This document shows positions 1 to 6,801 of a stretch of DNA of 64,000 nucleotides, piece by piece (position 1 is the first letter of the stretch; each line of letters opens with the position of its first letter). This DNA is from an uncultured Lachnospiraceae bacterium. Lineage in GTDB: Bacteria > Bacillota > Clostridia > Lachnospirales > Lachnospiraceae. The DNA lies in the NCBI GenBank assembly GCA_900317555.1, contig ONHF01000007.1:1-64000 (forward strand). Direction: 5' to 3'. The translations under genes were made by a program, and so were the position numbers. The notes beneath the pieces are model-generated. The model was not told the origin of the DNA. It did no database searches and saw only the letters and a program-made list of their open reading frames with translations.

Positions 1-1
1 G

Positions 2-661
2 CACCAAAGATCTGTATATGTCGATGTCGAGGACTTACAGGCTGCCATTACCGAAGGAATCCATAGCTGTTTTAACAGGAATAAAGACAAGATATTCACA
101 TTTCTCCCTGAATACCTTGGCACATACATTGATCTCGTCACAGCGAGCAATAAGCTTCCATCTGGAACCCCTTCCTCATCATTGGCTACAACTGTAAAGA
201 GGGCGACGACTAGCCACAAGAAAGCCCGGACAATTCGGTCTGTAGATGACATTCTCGCCAGCATGTCAAAAATTACAGATACAGAAAAAGATGCTGTAAC
301 TAAGCAAAGAGTCGGCCAAGGATATTTTAAGGAATTATTGCTGAACAAGTATTCATGCAAATGTGCTCTATGCTCTATTTCAACAAAGAGCATGCTTGTC
401 GCAAGTCATATTAAGGAATGGTCTGTTGCAAGCAATACGGAAAAATTAGATGAAAACAATGGCCTGCTGCTCTGCGCTCATCACGATGCGCTGTTCGACA
501 AGCACCTGATTTCTTTTGACTCATCAGGGGATGTCATAGTATCTCCGACCTTGTCTGCGTCAGAGCAAACGCAGCTTGGAATTCCATCAATTCCGAAAAT
601 CACAATGACGCCCGCTATGGACGTATATATGGCATACCACAGAGCGCATCTGAAAAAGTAG
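2..661 (+). CDS. HNH endonuclease (HNH_2 type), 5' partial
   Basis: This frame is open from the left edge of the window, so the N-terminus is missing and 219 residues remain. The C-terminal half carries an HNH nuclease core: a CKCALC cysteine cluster, then ASHIKEW, then NNGLLLCAHHDALFD about 25 residues later. That order (Cys pair, SHI, NGLLL, H-x-LFD) matches the HNH_2 family found in restriction and other DNA-defence nucleases. A TTG at 182 could be read as a start, but the upstream residues read as normal protein, so the longer partial frame is preferred. It is followed after 20 bases by a Mrr_N-like gene, which supports a restriction-type role. The exact system cannot be named because the upstream partners are outside the window. 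Confidence 0.8.
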   Translation, partial: HQRSVYVDVEDLQAAITEGIHSCFNRNKDKIFTFLPEYLGTYIDLVTASNKLPSGTPSSSLATTVKRATTSHKKARTIRSVDDILASMSKITDTEKDAVTKQRVGQGYFKELLLNKYSCKCALCSISTKSMLVASHIKEWSVASNTEKLDENNGLLLCAHHDALFDKHLISFDSSGDVIVSPTLSASEQTQLGIPSIPKITMTPAMDVYMAYHRAHLKK

Positions 662-681
662 AAAGAGGAGGCCTCTATTTC

Positions 682-942
682 GTGGACATCTTACCAAGTA
701 AATCAGAACTCGCAAAAGTCATATTGCAGGTGATGGAAAAATCTCCCGATCCGATATCCGTTACGGTGATGAACGAAAAAGTGGCAAAAGAATTGAACCT
801 CTCCGACGATCTTCTGCAAATCGAGGAGATGAACGGTACAGATACTGAATTCAATTACCGCATGCGCTGGGCCCGCACGGAATTAAAGAATAAAGGGCGT
901 ATCACGAATCCATCGAGAGGAGTTTGGGAACTCACCAGCTGA
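682..942 (+). CDS. Stand-alone Mrr N-terminal (winged-helix) protein
   Basis: An 86-residue protein starting at GTG 682, with an AGGAGG Shine-Dalgarno about ten bases upstream. The sequence ends with the signature RMRWARTELKNKG and SRGVWELT, which is typical of the Mrr_N winged-helix domain that normally sits in front of a Mrr-type restriction nuclease domain. Here the protein stops right after that domain, so no catalytic part is present. It probably binds DNA or a partner protein and works with the upstream HNH nuclease, with which it is likely co-transcribed. The product assignment is good; its role as an accessory restriction subunit is inferred from context. Confidence 0.72.
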   Translation: MDILPSKSELAKVILQVMEKSPDPISVTVMNEKVAKELNLSDDLLQIEEMNGTDTEFNYRMRWARTELKNKGRITNPSRGVWELTS

Positions 943-976
943 GGACTGAGCCATTACTGCCGGCAATGATTGTGAA

Positions 977-1015
977 GCGAGCCTTAAGGGACATTCTCCC
1001 TCAAGGCTCGCTTTT
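977..1015 (+). terminator. Rho-independent terminator after the HNH/Mrr_N genes
   Basis: Arms at 977-990 and 998-1011 pair over 14 positions with a single mismatch around a 7-base loop, and are followed by TTTT at 1012-1015. It lies 35 bases after the stop of the Mrr_N gene and 14 bases before the end of the convergent methyltransferase gene, so it closes the plus-strand defence operon. Confidence 0.8.
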
Positions 1016-1028
1016 CCGTTGTTGTTAT

Positions 1029-2324
1029 TCAGCCTTTGTTCGTCATCTTCCTGTACTCATCCATGTCGAGGCTGACGTCCACATAGGAATCCGCCTTTAC
1101 ATTTCGGTGGGTCAAGAGTACTACCGTCTCGATCCCCTCTACAAACGGAAACATATCCACCGGCACCGCCTTCTTCATGCAATACCCCGCATCGACCAGC
1201 ACCGCAAGATTCTCACCGAGCGTAACCGGATTGCAGGAGACATAGACAATTTTTTTCGGGGACAGAACAAGAAGGCTCTGCAGAAATTCATCCGAAGCGC
1301 CGGACCTTGGCGGATCCATAAAAACAACGTCCGCCGTCTCGTTTTTCCGCGCAAGATCCTCCATAAAGCTGCCGGAATCATCGTTGTAAAACCGCACGTT
1401 CTGCAGTCCGTTCAGTCCTGCATTCATGACAGCATTCTTCACAGCGTCAGGATTCAGCTCGACGCCGATGACTTCCTCCGCCTTGTCTGCCGCGCAGATT
1501 CCGATTGTACCGATGCCGCAATACGTATCGATCACGCGTTCCTTTCCTGAAAGACCGGCGCAGTCAATCGCGATGCGGTAAAGCTTATCTGTCTGCAGAG
1601 AATTGACCTGATAGAACGCTCTTGATGAGATCCGGAATCTTTTCCCGCAGAGCTCGTCTTCGATATAACCCGGGCCGTAGATAATCTTTTCCGTAGTCCC
1701 CAGAACCATTGTTGTTGCCCGGGAATTGATGTTTTGCACAATCGTTGTTATCTCCGGGTGTTTTTGAAGAAGTGCCTGCACAAAATGATTCTTGGAAGGA
1801 AAGGCAGGTCCGTTCGTTACGATCGTGACCATGATCTGTCCGGTCGTCCTTGCAGTCCGGATCTGTACGGCGCGCAGCAGGCCAAAACCGGTCTTTTCGT
1901 CGTAGACTCTGATCTTAAAGGAAGGCAGCATCGAATAGATGGTCTGAACAATGACGCCGGCTCTTTTATTCTCGATCAGGCAGTCGGTGACCGGGACGAT
2001 TTCATGTGAATGCTGGCGATAGACGCCGCAGACAGGACGCCCTTTCCGGTCAGGTCCGAAGATGCTCGTTACCTTATTCCGGTAGCGTCCCGGGTTCTTC
2101 ATCCGGATCACCGGCTCCACCGGCCCGAACTCACCGATACATTCTTCCACCAGAAGCTGCTTGGCGCGGAGCTGCTCTTCCATCGGCGTATCAATCATCG
2201 TGCAGCCGCCGCAGCGTCCGGAAAACTTACAGCGCGATGTTCCCTTCTTTTTAAACGGCGCGCTCTTTCGTTCCGTCTCAGGAGAGCGGGACCGCTTCGG
2301 CGTCGTAGTAGTACTCTTCTTCAT
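1029..2324 (-). CDS. rlmD: 23S rRNA (uracil-C5)-methyltransferase, TrmA/RlmD family
   Basis: A 431-residue SAM-dependent RNA m5U methyltransferase. The iron-sulphur motif CKFSGRCGGC lies near the N-terminus, with a further Cys in VTDCLI. The methyltransferase part has DTYCGIGTIGI (SAM binding), DPPRSG, and the catalytic cysteine in VYVSCNPVTL. Firmicute relatives methylate U1939 and/or U747 of 23S rRNA; which base is modified here cannot be told. The usual N-terminal TRAM RNA-binding domain is absent and is replaced by about 30 Lys/Arg/Ser/Thr-rich residues. The ATG at 2324 was chosen because AGGAAAG precedes it; the open frame runs further upstream but has no better start. It overlaps the end of the upstream gene by 47 bases in another frame. 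Confidence 0.85.
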   Translation of the reverse strand: MKKSTTTTPKRSRSPETERKSAPFKKKGTSRCKFSGRCGGCTMIDTPMEEQLRAKQLLVEECIGEFGPVEPVIRMKNPGRYRNKVTSIFGPDRKGRPVCGVYRQHSHEIVPVTDCLIENKRAGVIVQTIYSMLPSFKIRVYDEKTGFGLLRAVQIRTARTTGQIMVTIVTNGPAFPSKNHFVQALLQKHPEITTIVQNINSRATTMVLGTTEKIIYGPGYIEDELCGKRFRISSRAFYQVNSLQTDKLYRIAIDCAGLSGKERVIDTYCGIGTIGICAADKAEEVIGVELNPDAVKNAVMNAGLNGLQNVRFYNDDSGSFMEDLARKNETADVVFMDPPRSGASDEFLQSLLVLSPKKIVYVSCNPVTLGENLAVLVDAGYCMKKAVPVDMFPFVEGIETVVLLTHRNVKADSYVDVSLDMDEYRKMTNKG

Positions 2325-2661
2325 GTCTTTCCTTTGCTTCCTGCTGTCTGCGGCGGACCTTGTCCATCGGGCACCAGTCCCGTCCGGGCTCTTCACAGAT
2401 GATGCTCACGCCGCGGATATCCGAGACAGCCCGCACCGCCCGTTCATAATCCAGCGAATTGATGCGGACAATACTGCGGTATTTGTTCTTCCGGTTTCCG
2501 AAAATCCGCTCGAACAGTGAAGTATCCTCTTCGCGGATTGAAAATGAAATCCGCGCTTCCAGCAAAGCCCTTTCCACCCTGTCCAGCATATCGCAGGTAT
2601 AGACCTTGCAGAAATCACAGCCGTTGTCAAAATACTGGTTCTCTTTAATAATGGATGACAT
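2278..2661 (-). CDS. Small DUF2007-like protein of unknown function
   Basis: A 127-residue protein. The ATG at 2661 is preceded by a GGGGCGGGGA purine run; a TTG 15 bases further upstream is less likely. An N-terminal cysteine cluster (CDFCKVYTCD) leads into a segment (VYTCDMLDRVERALLEARIS, then RSIVRINSLDYERAVRAV) whose pattern resembles DUF2007 'putative signal transducing' domains. The C-terminus is very acidic and tyrosine-rich (EEEYYYDAE). It overlaps the start of the rRNA methyltransferase gene by 47 bases, so the two are probably translated together. The fold assignment is an inference from pattern only and the function is unknown. Confidence 0.6.
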   Translation of the reverse strand: MSSIIKENQYFDNGCDFCKVYTCDMLDRVERALLEARISFSIREEDTSLFERIFGNRKNKYRSIVRINSLDYERAVRAVSDIRGVSIICEEPGRDWCPMDKVRRRQQEAKERHEEEYYYDAEAVPLS

Positions 2662-2783
2662 TCCCCGCCCCCGCAATCATCTGCATGCGCAGGCCTGCTC
2701 TATCCGATCATCATAATCACAATATAGCAGGCAATTATGTGAAATTATCTAATAATTAATATTAGACCAGGGCGGTCAACATG

Positions 2784-5684
2784 TCAACATAAATACTTCT
2801 CTCTTTCGCTTTCTCCGGCGGAAAGGATCCGTTCTAACAGTCCTCTGGCCGAGAGCCGCACAGCGCCAGCGCCATAAATGATCACCTGCTCCACTGCGTC
2901 GCTTGTCGCGACTGTAACCTGGTTTCCGCGGGCAAGCTTGTGCGCTGTTTTCTCGATATAAAGGTCTGCTGTCTCGGCTTCCTTTGTGTAAACCACGTCA
3001 ATATTATGGAAACGTGTTACGCTGCCGGTACCGCCCGGCACCTTGTAGGCATCAAAAACAACAATGACGTTTTCGTCCGTGAATCCGGCGTAATTGGAGA
3101 GGATGTCCAGCAGACGGTCTCTCCCTGCCTTGAGATCCGTCCCTGCCAGATCCCGCAGTTCATTCCACGCGTAGATAATATTGTAACCATCTACCAGAAG
3201 ATAGCTCTGCTGCCGTGGCGCGGTTTCTTTCTTCTTCGCAGCGTATTTGGGGTCACCACCGGGAGATGCCGTGCTGTCTTTCTGCACTCCCGCGCCATCC
3301 TTCCACACATCCGTATTCCCTTCGTAATATCCCGCGTTTTCGGGATTGCGCAGTCTCTGCGGTCGGTAGGCGGTTCCGTAAGTTGCCTCAAAGATCCGCT
3401 CCAGCTCGTTCTCTTCTGCCGCAAAGCTCCGTTCACGGGCGGCAAAATCGTCTGCAGCCTTCACAGTCCTTGCATGTCTGCTGCTTGTCGGCTCCATGGC
3501 ATCCGAATCTGCCGCCAGAACATCTTCGCCCTGCTCCGTCACGGAAGGTGTGAATGTATAATAATCGTCTGTCAGATACTGCGCGTCCGGATCATCCGCC
3601 GGTCTCCAGCCGCTGTCAAAGTGCATATATTTGCGTACCAGATTCCAAGCTACCGGCGTGCCGGCTCCATGAGAACAGAATACCGACCCCGACGGATTCC
3701 AGCGGTCAAGTTCCGGATCGTACGGATTCTGATCCAGCACCTCCCGCGCGTTATGGCAGGGCTCATAGTCCAGAAGTCTTGCGGTGATCCTGCCCGCGCC
3801 GCCGGTATAGGACTGCAGCGTCTGCGCATAGCCCCCGAAAGATGAAGCCGGAATTTTTCCGGTCACGAGGGCACCGTCGCCCGAAAATTCAGCCGGCTGC
3901 GTTTGACCATGCAGGTCACTCATATCCTGCAGGAAGCGTCCAAGGCTCGCCGAAGGCAGCTCCGCCTGAAAGGACAGGACCGGTTCCAGCAGAATATTCT
4001 GCGCCATCATCAGTCCCTGCCGCACCGCACGGTACGCTGCCTGACGGAAGTCTCCCGCTGAAGTATGTTTGATATTTGCGCGTCCGCCAAGCAGCGTGAT
4101 CGTTACATCGGTCAGCTCGGATCCTGTCAGAACGCCGCGGAATGTTTTCTCCCGCAGAAACGAAAGGATCTGATTCTGCCAGTTCTTATCGAGGGTGCCG
4201 TGCGGAGTTTTGTTCTGCACTGTAATACCGCTCCCCGGTTCGGAAGGCTCCAGCAGGACATGCACTTCCGCGTAATGGCGGAGGGGTTCAAAATGTCCTA
4301 CGCCCTCCACCGGCTGCCGGATTGTTTCCCTGTAGACAATTCTGCCCGGACCGAAGGACGCGCGCAGGTCGAAACGCTCCTTTAAAATGTTCTTCAGGAT
4401 TTCCATCTGCACAGTTCCCATGATACCGATCATGATTTCACGGGTATGTTCGTCCCGGGAAACGTGCAGCATCGGTTCCTCTTCCTCCACGGTCCGCAGG
4501 GCAGACAGCAGTGTAAAATCATCGGCCGGGCGGCCATAGGCATCCGTCGCGCTCACGCTATAGGTTTCAATCGGCGAAAGGAGCTCCGTCATTTCATCCT
4601 GCCGGATTCCGAGACCGTTCCCCGCTCTCGTGTAGGAAAGGCCGGATACCGCGGCGATGTCCCCCGCGCCGGCACTTGTCACGGCCGAGAATCTTCCGCC
4701 CGAATAAATCCGGATGCCGCTGACTTTCTCTTCGGCAAAGGAAGGCGCCGTCTCCTCATCGCCGGCACTCGCGGCGTCTTCCGCGCTCTCCGCCGGCTTT
4801 GGAACGCGCTCACGAACACTGTCCCGTACGCGCAATGTCCCTGATGTGATCTTCATGAACGTCAGCCGGACATTCGGCTCCTCGTGCGCGATCTTATAGA
4901 CCAGCGCGCCGAACGGCTGCTCTGCCGGCGGCAGCTCCGTCGCCGCATCTGTTTTCACTTCTTCCCCGGGCGCTTTAGTCCCATAGGGCAGCATATATCG
5001 GCACATTCCATCAAGCAGATCCGGCGTTCCTTCATCCCGCAGCGCGGCGCCAAAGTATAACGGTATCAGCCGTCTTGCTTTGACCAGGTAAGTCACATCG
5101 TCATCTGTAACCTTCCTGCCGTTCTCCAGATATTGCTCCATCAGATTTTCATCGCAGACAGCCACTTCTTCCTGATTGCGTTCCGAGAGCTGCCCGCTGC
5201 CGAACGGAACGATATTCGGGGAGAGCGAGGCCTTCAGTTCTAAAAGGAGCTTTTCCTGTGCGGCCTGCCGGTCGCCTGTCTGCTCCAGCTGATCGCATTT
5301 GTTCACAAAAATAAATACCGGCACATGATAATGTTCCAGCAGTGTCCACAGGAGACGCACCTGCTGGGTCACACCGTCTGCCGCGCTGATCACAAGGACC
5401 GCATAGTCCAGCACCCGCAGCGTCCGTTCCATTTCCGGAGAAAAATCCGCATGCCCCGGGGTATCCAGAATTGTATAGGTTCGCCCCGCGTACTCGAAGC
5501 GGGCGGTTTTCGAATAGATCGTAATGCCGCGCTTCTTTTCCATTTCATCCGTGTCGAGAAACGCGTCGCCGTGGTCCACGCGTCCTCTTGTCCGGATTGC
5601 TCCCGCGGTGAACAGGAGGCTTTCGGAGAGTGTTGTTTTGCCGGCGTCAACATGCGCCAGAATACCAAAGGTTGTATTATTCAT
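2784..5684 (-). CDS. TetM/EF-G-like translation GTPase fused to a YacP/Rae1 (NYN) ribonuclease domain
   Basis: A 966-residue fusion. The N-terminus is a ribosome-protection-type GTPase: AHVDAGKT (residues 10-17), RGITI (52-56), DTPGH (74-78) and NKCD (128-131), followed by EF-G-like domains II-V. After a variable linker, residues about 827-960 form a NYN/PIN domain of the YacP/Rae1 family: LVDGYNIIYAW, VVFDAY, TKEAETAD and ATSDAVEQ carry the acidic residues. Rae1 is known to cut mRNA in the ribosomal A site, and TetM/EF-G proteins bind the same site, so one polypeptide can place the nuclease there. Tetracycline resistance is not implied. Start: ATG 5684 gives the canonical N-terminus, but it has no Shine-Dalgarno and lies 7 bases after a perfect TATAAT. 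An acidic low-complexity insert (PAESAEDAASAGDEE) sits in an internal domain. Confidence 0.85.
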   Translation of the reverse strand: MNNTTFGILAHVDAGKTTLSESLLFTAGAIRTRGRVDHGDAFLDTDEMEKKRGITIYSKTARFEYAGRTYTILDTPGHADFSPEMERTLRVLDYAVLVISAADGVTQQVRLLWTLLEHYHVPVFIFVNKCDQLEQTGDRQAAQEKLLLELKASLSPNIVPFGSGQLSERNQEEVAVCDENLMEQYLENGRKVTDDDVTYLVKARRLIPLYFGAALRDEGTPDLLDGMCRYMLPYGTKAPGEEVKTDAATELPPAEQPFGALVYKIAHEEPNVRLTFMKITSGTLRVRDSVRERVPKPAESAEDAASAGDEETAPSFAEEKVSGIRIYSGGRFSAVTSAGAGDIAAVSGLSYTRAGNGLGIRQDEMTELLSPIETYSVSATDAYGRPADDFTLLSALRTVEEEEPMLHVSRDEHTREIMIGIMGTVQMEILKNILKERFDLRASFGPGRIVYRETIRQPVEGVGHFEPLRHYAEVHVLLEPSEPGSGITVQNKTPHGTLDKNWQNQILSFLREKTFRGVLTGSELTDVTITLLGGRANIKHTSAGDFRQAAYRAVRQGLMMAQNILLEPVLSFQAELPSASLGRFLQDMSDLHGQTQPAEFSGDGALVTGKIPASSFGGYAQTLQSYTGGAGRITARLLDYEPCHNAREVLDQNPYDPELDRWNPSGSVFCSHGAGTPVAWNLVRKYMHFDSGWRPADDPDAQYLTDDYYTFTPSVTEQGEDVLAADSDAMEPTSSRHARTVKAADDFAARERSFAAEENELERIFEATYGTAYRPQRLRNPENAGYYEGNTDVWKDGAGVQKDSTASPGGDPKYAAKKKETAPRQQSYLLVDGYNIIYAWNELRDLAGTDLKAGRDRLLDILSNYAGFTDENVIVVFDAYKVPGGTGSVTRFHNIDVVYTKEAETADLYIEKTAHKLARGNQVTVATSDAVEQVIIYGAGAVRLSARGLLERILSAGESEREKYLC

Positions 5685-5691
5685 AAATGTC

Positions 5692-5700
5692 ATTATAGCA
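5692..5700 (-). promoter_or_regulatory. Extended -10 promoter (TGCTATAAT) for the TetM-like/Rae1 gene
   Basis: On the minus strand the bases read TGC-TATAAT, a perfect extended -10 element, ending 7 bases before ATG 5684. No strong -35 is visible, as is common for extended -10 promoters. Transcription would begin at or within a base or two of the start codon, giving a leaderless mRNA. The spacing is seen in the sequence; leaderless initiation is inferred. Confidence 0.55.
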
Positions 5701-5741
5701 GATCCGGCTTTCGAAAAGTTCCGGGCAGCCTCGATTTTCCA

Positions 5742-5771
5742 TTGCAGGCGCCGCGGGTTGCGTTCTATACT
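5742..5771 (+). promoter_or_regulatory. Probable purC promoter
   Basis: TTGCAG at 5742-5747 and TATACT at 5766-5771 are separated by 18 bases and face purC, whose ATG is at 5820 behind a GAGGAGG site. The leader is only about 40 bases long and holds no recognisable purine riboswitch. The shared 135-base intergenic region is divergent with the TetM-like gene. Confidence 0.45.
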
Positions 5772-5819
5772 GTGGATGTATTTTGCAGACAGCAAATTTC
5801 CAGAACGCGAGGAGGCAGT

Positions 5820-6692
5820 ATGGAAGAATTCAAACCGGTAAAAGAAGGCAAGGTCCGCGAAATTTACGATATCGGCAGCGGACTCATCATGTATGCGACG
5901 GATCGGATTTCCGCTTTTGACGTCATTTTGAAAAACAAAGTGGAAGGCAAGGGCAAGGTTCTGACACAGATGTCCAGATTCTGGTTTGATCTGACGAAGG
6001 ATATCATCCCCAATCATATGATCAGCACGGACACAAACGATATGCCGGAGTTTTTCCGGGCGCCTGAATTTGAAGGTCACGTAATGCTCTGCCGCAAGCT
6101 CCGGATGATTCCGATCGAATGCATCGTGCGCGGCTATATCACGGGATCCGGCTGGAAGAGTTATCAGGAGAACGGCACAGTCTGCGGCATTGCGCTGCCC
6201 GCCGGCCTTCGCGAATGCGACAAGCTGCCGGAGCCCGTCTATACACCTTCCACGAAGGCGGAGATCGGTGATCACGACGAGAACATTTCCTACGAAAAGT
6301 CCATAGACGTACTGGAAAAGGCTTTTCCTGGACATGGCAGGGAATATGCTTCCAGAATTAAGGACGCCACGATCGCGCTCTACCGCAAATGTGCGGACTA
6401 TGCGCTCTCCAGAGGCATCATCATTGCGGATACAAAATTCGAATTCGGTCTGGACGAGAATGGGAATGTCGTTCTCGGCGACGAGATGCTGACGCCGGAT
6501 TCCAGCCGTTTCTGGCCGGTCGAGGGATATGAACCCGGTCACGGACAGCCTTCGTTCGACAAGCAGTTCGTGCGCGACTGGCTAAAAGCCAATCCGGACA
6601 GTGATTACAATCTTCCGCAGGAAATCATCGACAAGACGATTGCCAAGTACAAAGAGGCCTACAAGCTGCTGACAGGGAAAGATCTGGACTAA
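5820..6692 (+). CDS. purC: Phosphoribosylaminoimidazole-succinocarboxamide synthase
   Basis: A 290-residue SAICAR synthase, which joins CAIR and aspartate with ATP in purine synthesis. It begins MEEFKPVKEGKVREIYDIG and has the family motifs RISAFDVI, ECIVRGYITGSGW, STKAEIGDHDENIS, IADTKFEFGLD and DEMLTPDSSRFW. The length matches the bacterial family. The ATG at 5820 follows GAGGAGG at 5809-5815. It stands alone here rather than in a pur operon, between the divergent TetM-like gene and a strong terminator. Confidence 0.97.
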   Translation: MEEFKPVKEGKVREIYDIGSGLIMYATDRISAFDVILKNKVEGKGKVLTQMSRFWFDLTKDIIPNHMISTDTNDMPEFFRAPEFEGHVMLCRKLRMIPIECIVRGYITGSGWKSYQENGTVCGIALPAGLRECDKLPEPVYTPSTKAEIGDHDENISYEKSIDVLEKAFPGHGREYASRIKDATIALYRKCADYALSRGIIIADTKFEFGLDENGNVVLGDEMLTPDSSRFWPVEGYEPGHGQPSFDKQFVRDWLKANPDSDYNLPQEIIDKTIAKYKEAYKLLTGKDLD

Positions 6693-6710
6693 CTCTTTGA
6701 TTTCATGTTA

Positions 6711-6754
6711 AACACCGCCCGGCGGGCTGCAGATGCAGTCCGCCGGGCGGTGTT
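6711..6754. terminator. Bidirectional terminator hairpin between purC and htrA
   Basis: Two perfect 15-base arms (6711-6725 and 6740-6754) enclose a 14-base loop that itself can pair (CTGC/GCAG). The stem is very GC-rich. The T-runs on either side are weak, so it may act mainly as a barrier between the convergent purC and htrA transcripts. Confidence 0.75.
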
Positions 6755-6801
6755 ATTATGCTGTTATGGAATTCTCTTCAAAACTCCCGCAATTTGCAGG
6801 C

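Noticed and set aside
924..1550. A 208-codon plus-strand frame after the Mrr_N gene
   Set aside because: It crosses the terminator at 977-1015 and is antisense to the rRNA methyltransferase.
2784..5684. Tetracycline resistance gene call
   Set aside because: The GTPase resembles ribosome-protection proteins but has a nuclease domain and sits in a housekeeping setting, so resistance cannot be claimed from similarity.
5325..5819. Upstream extension of the purC reading frame
   Set aside because: It is antisense to the TetM-like gene, while ATG 5820 has a strong ribosome site and gives the normal family length.
5771..5819. Purine riboswitch ahead of purC
   Set aside because: The leader is about 40 bases, too short, and lacks the conserved three-way junction loops.
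5694..6542. Upstream extension of the TetM-like reading frame to 1252 codons
   Set aside because: The extra part runs antisense through purC, a certain gene on the other strand, and the canonical GTPase N-terminus begins at 5684.
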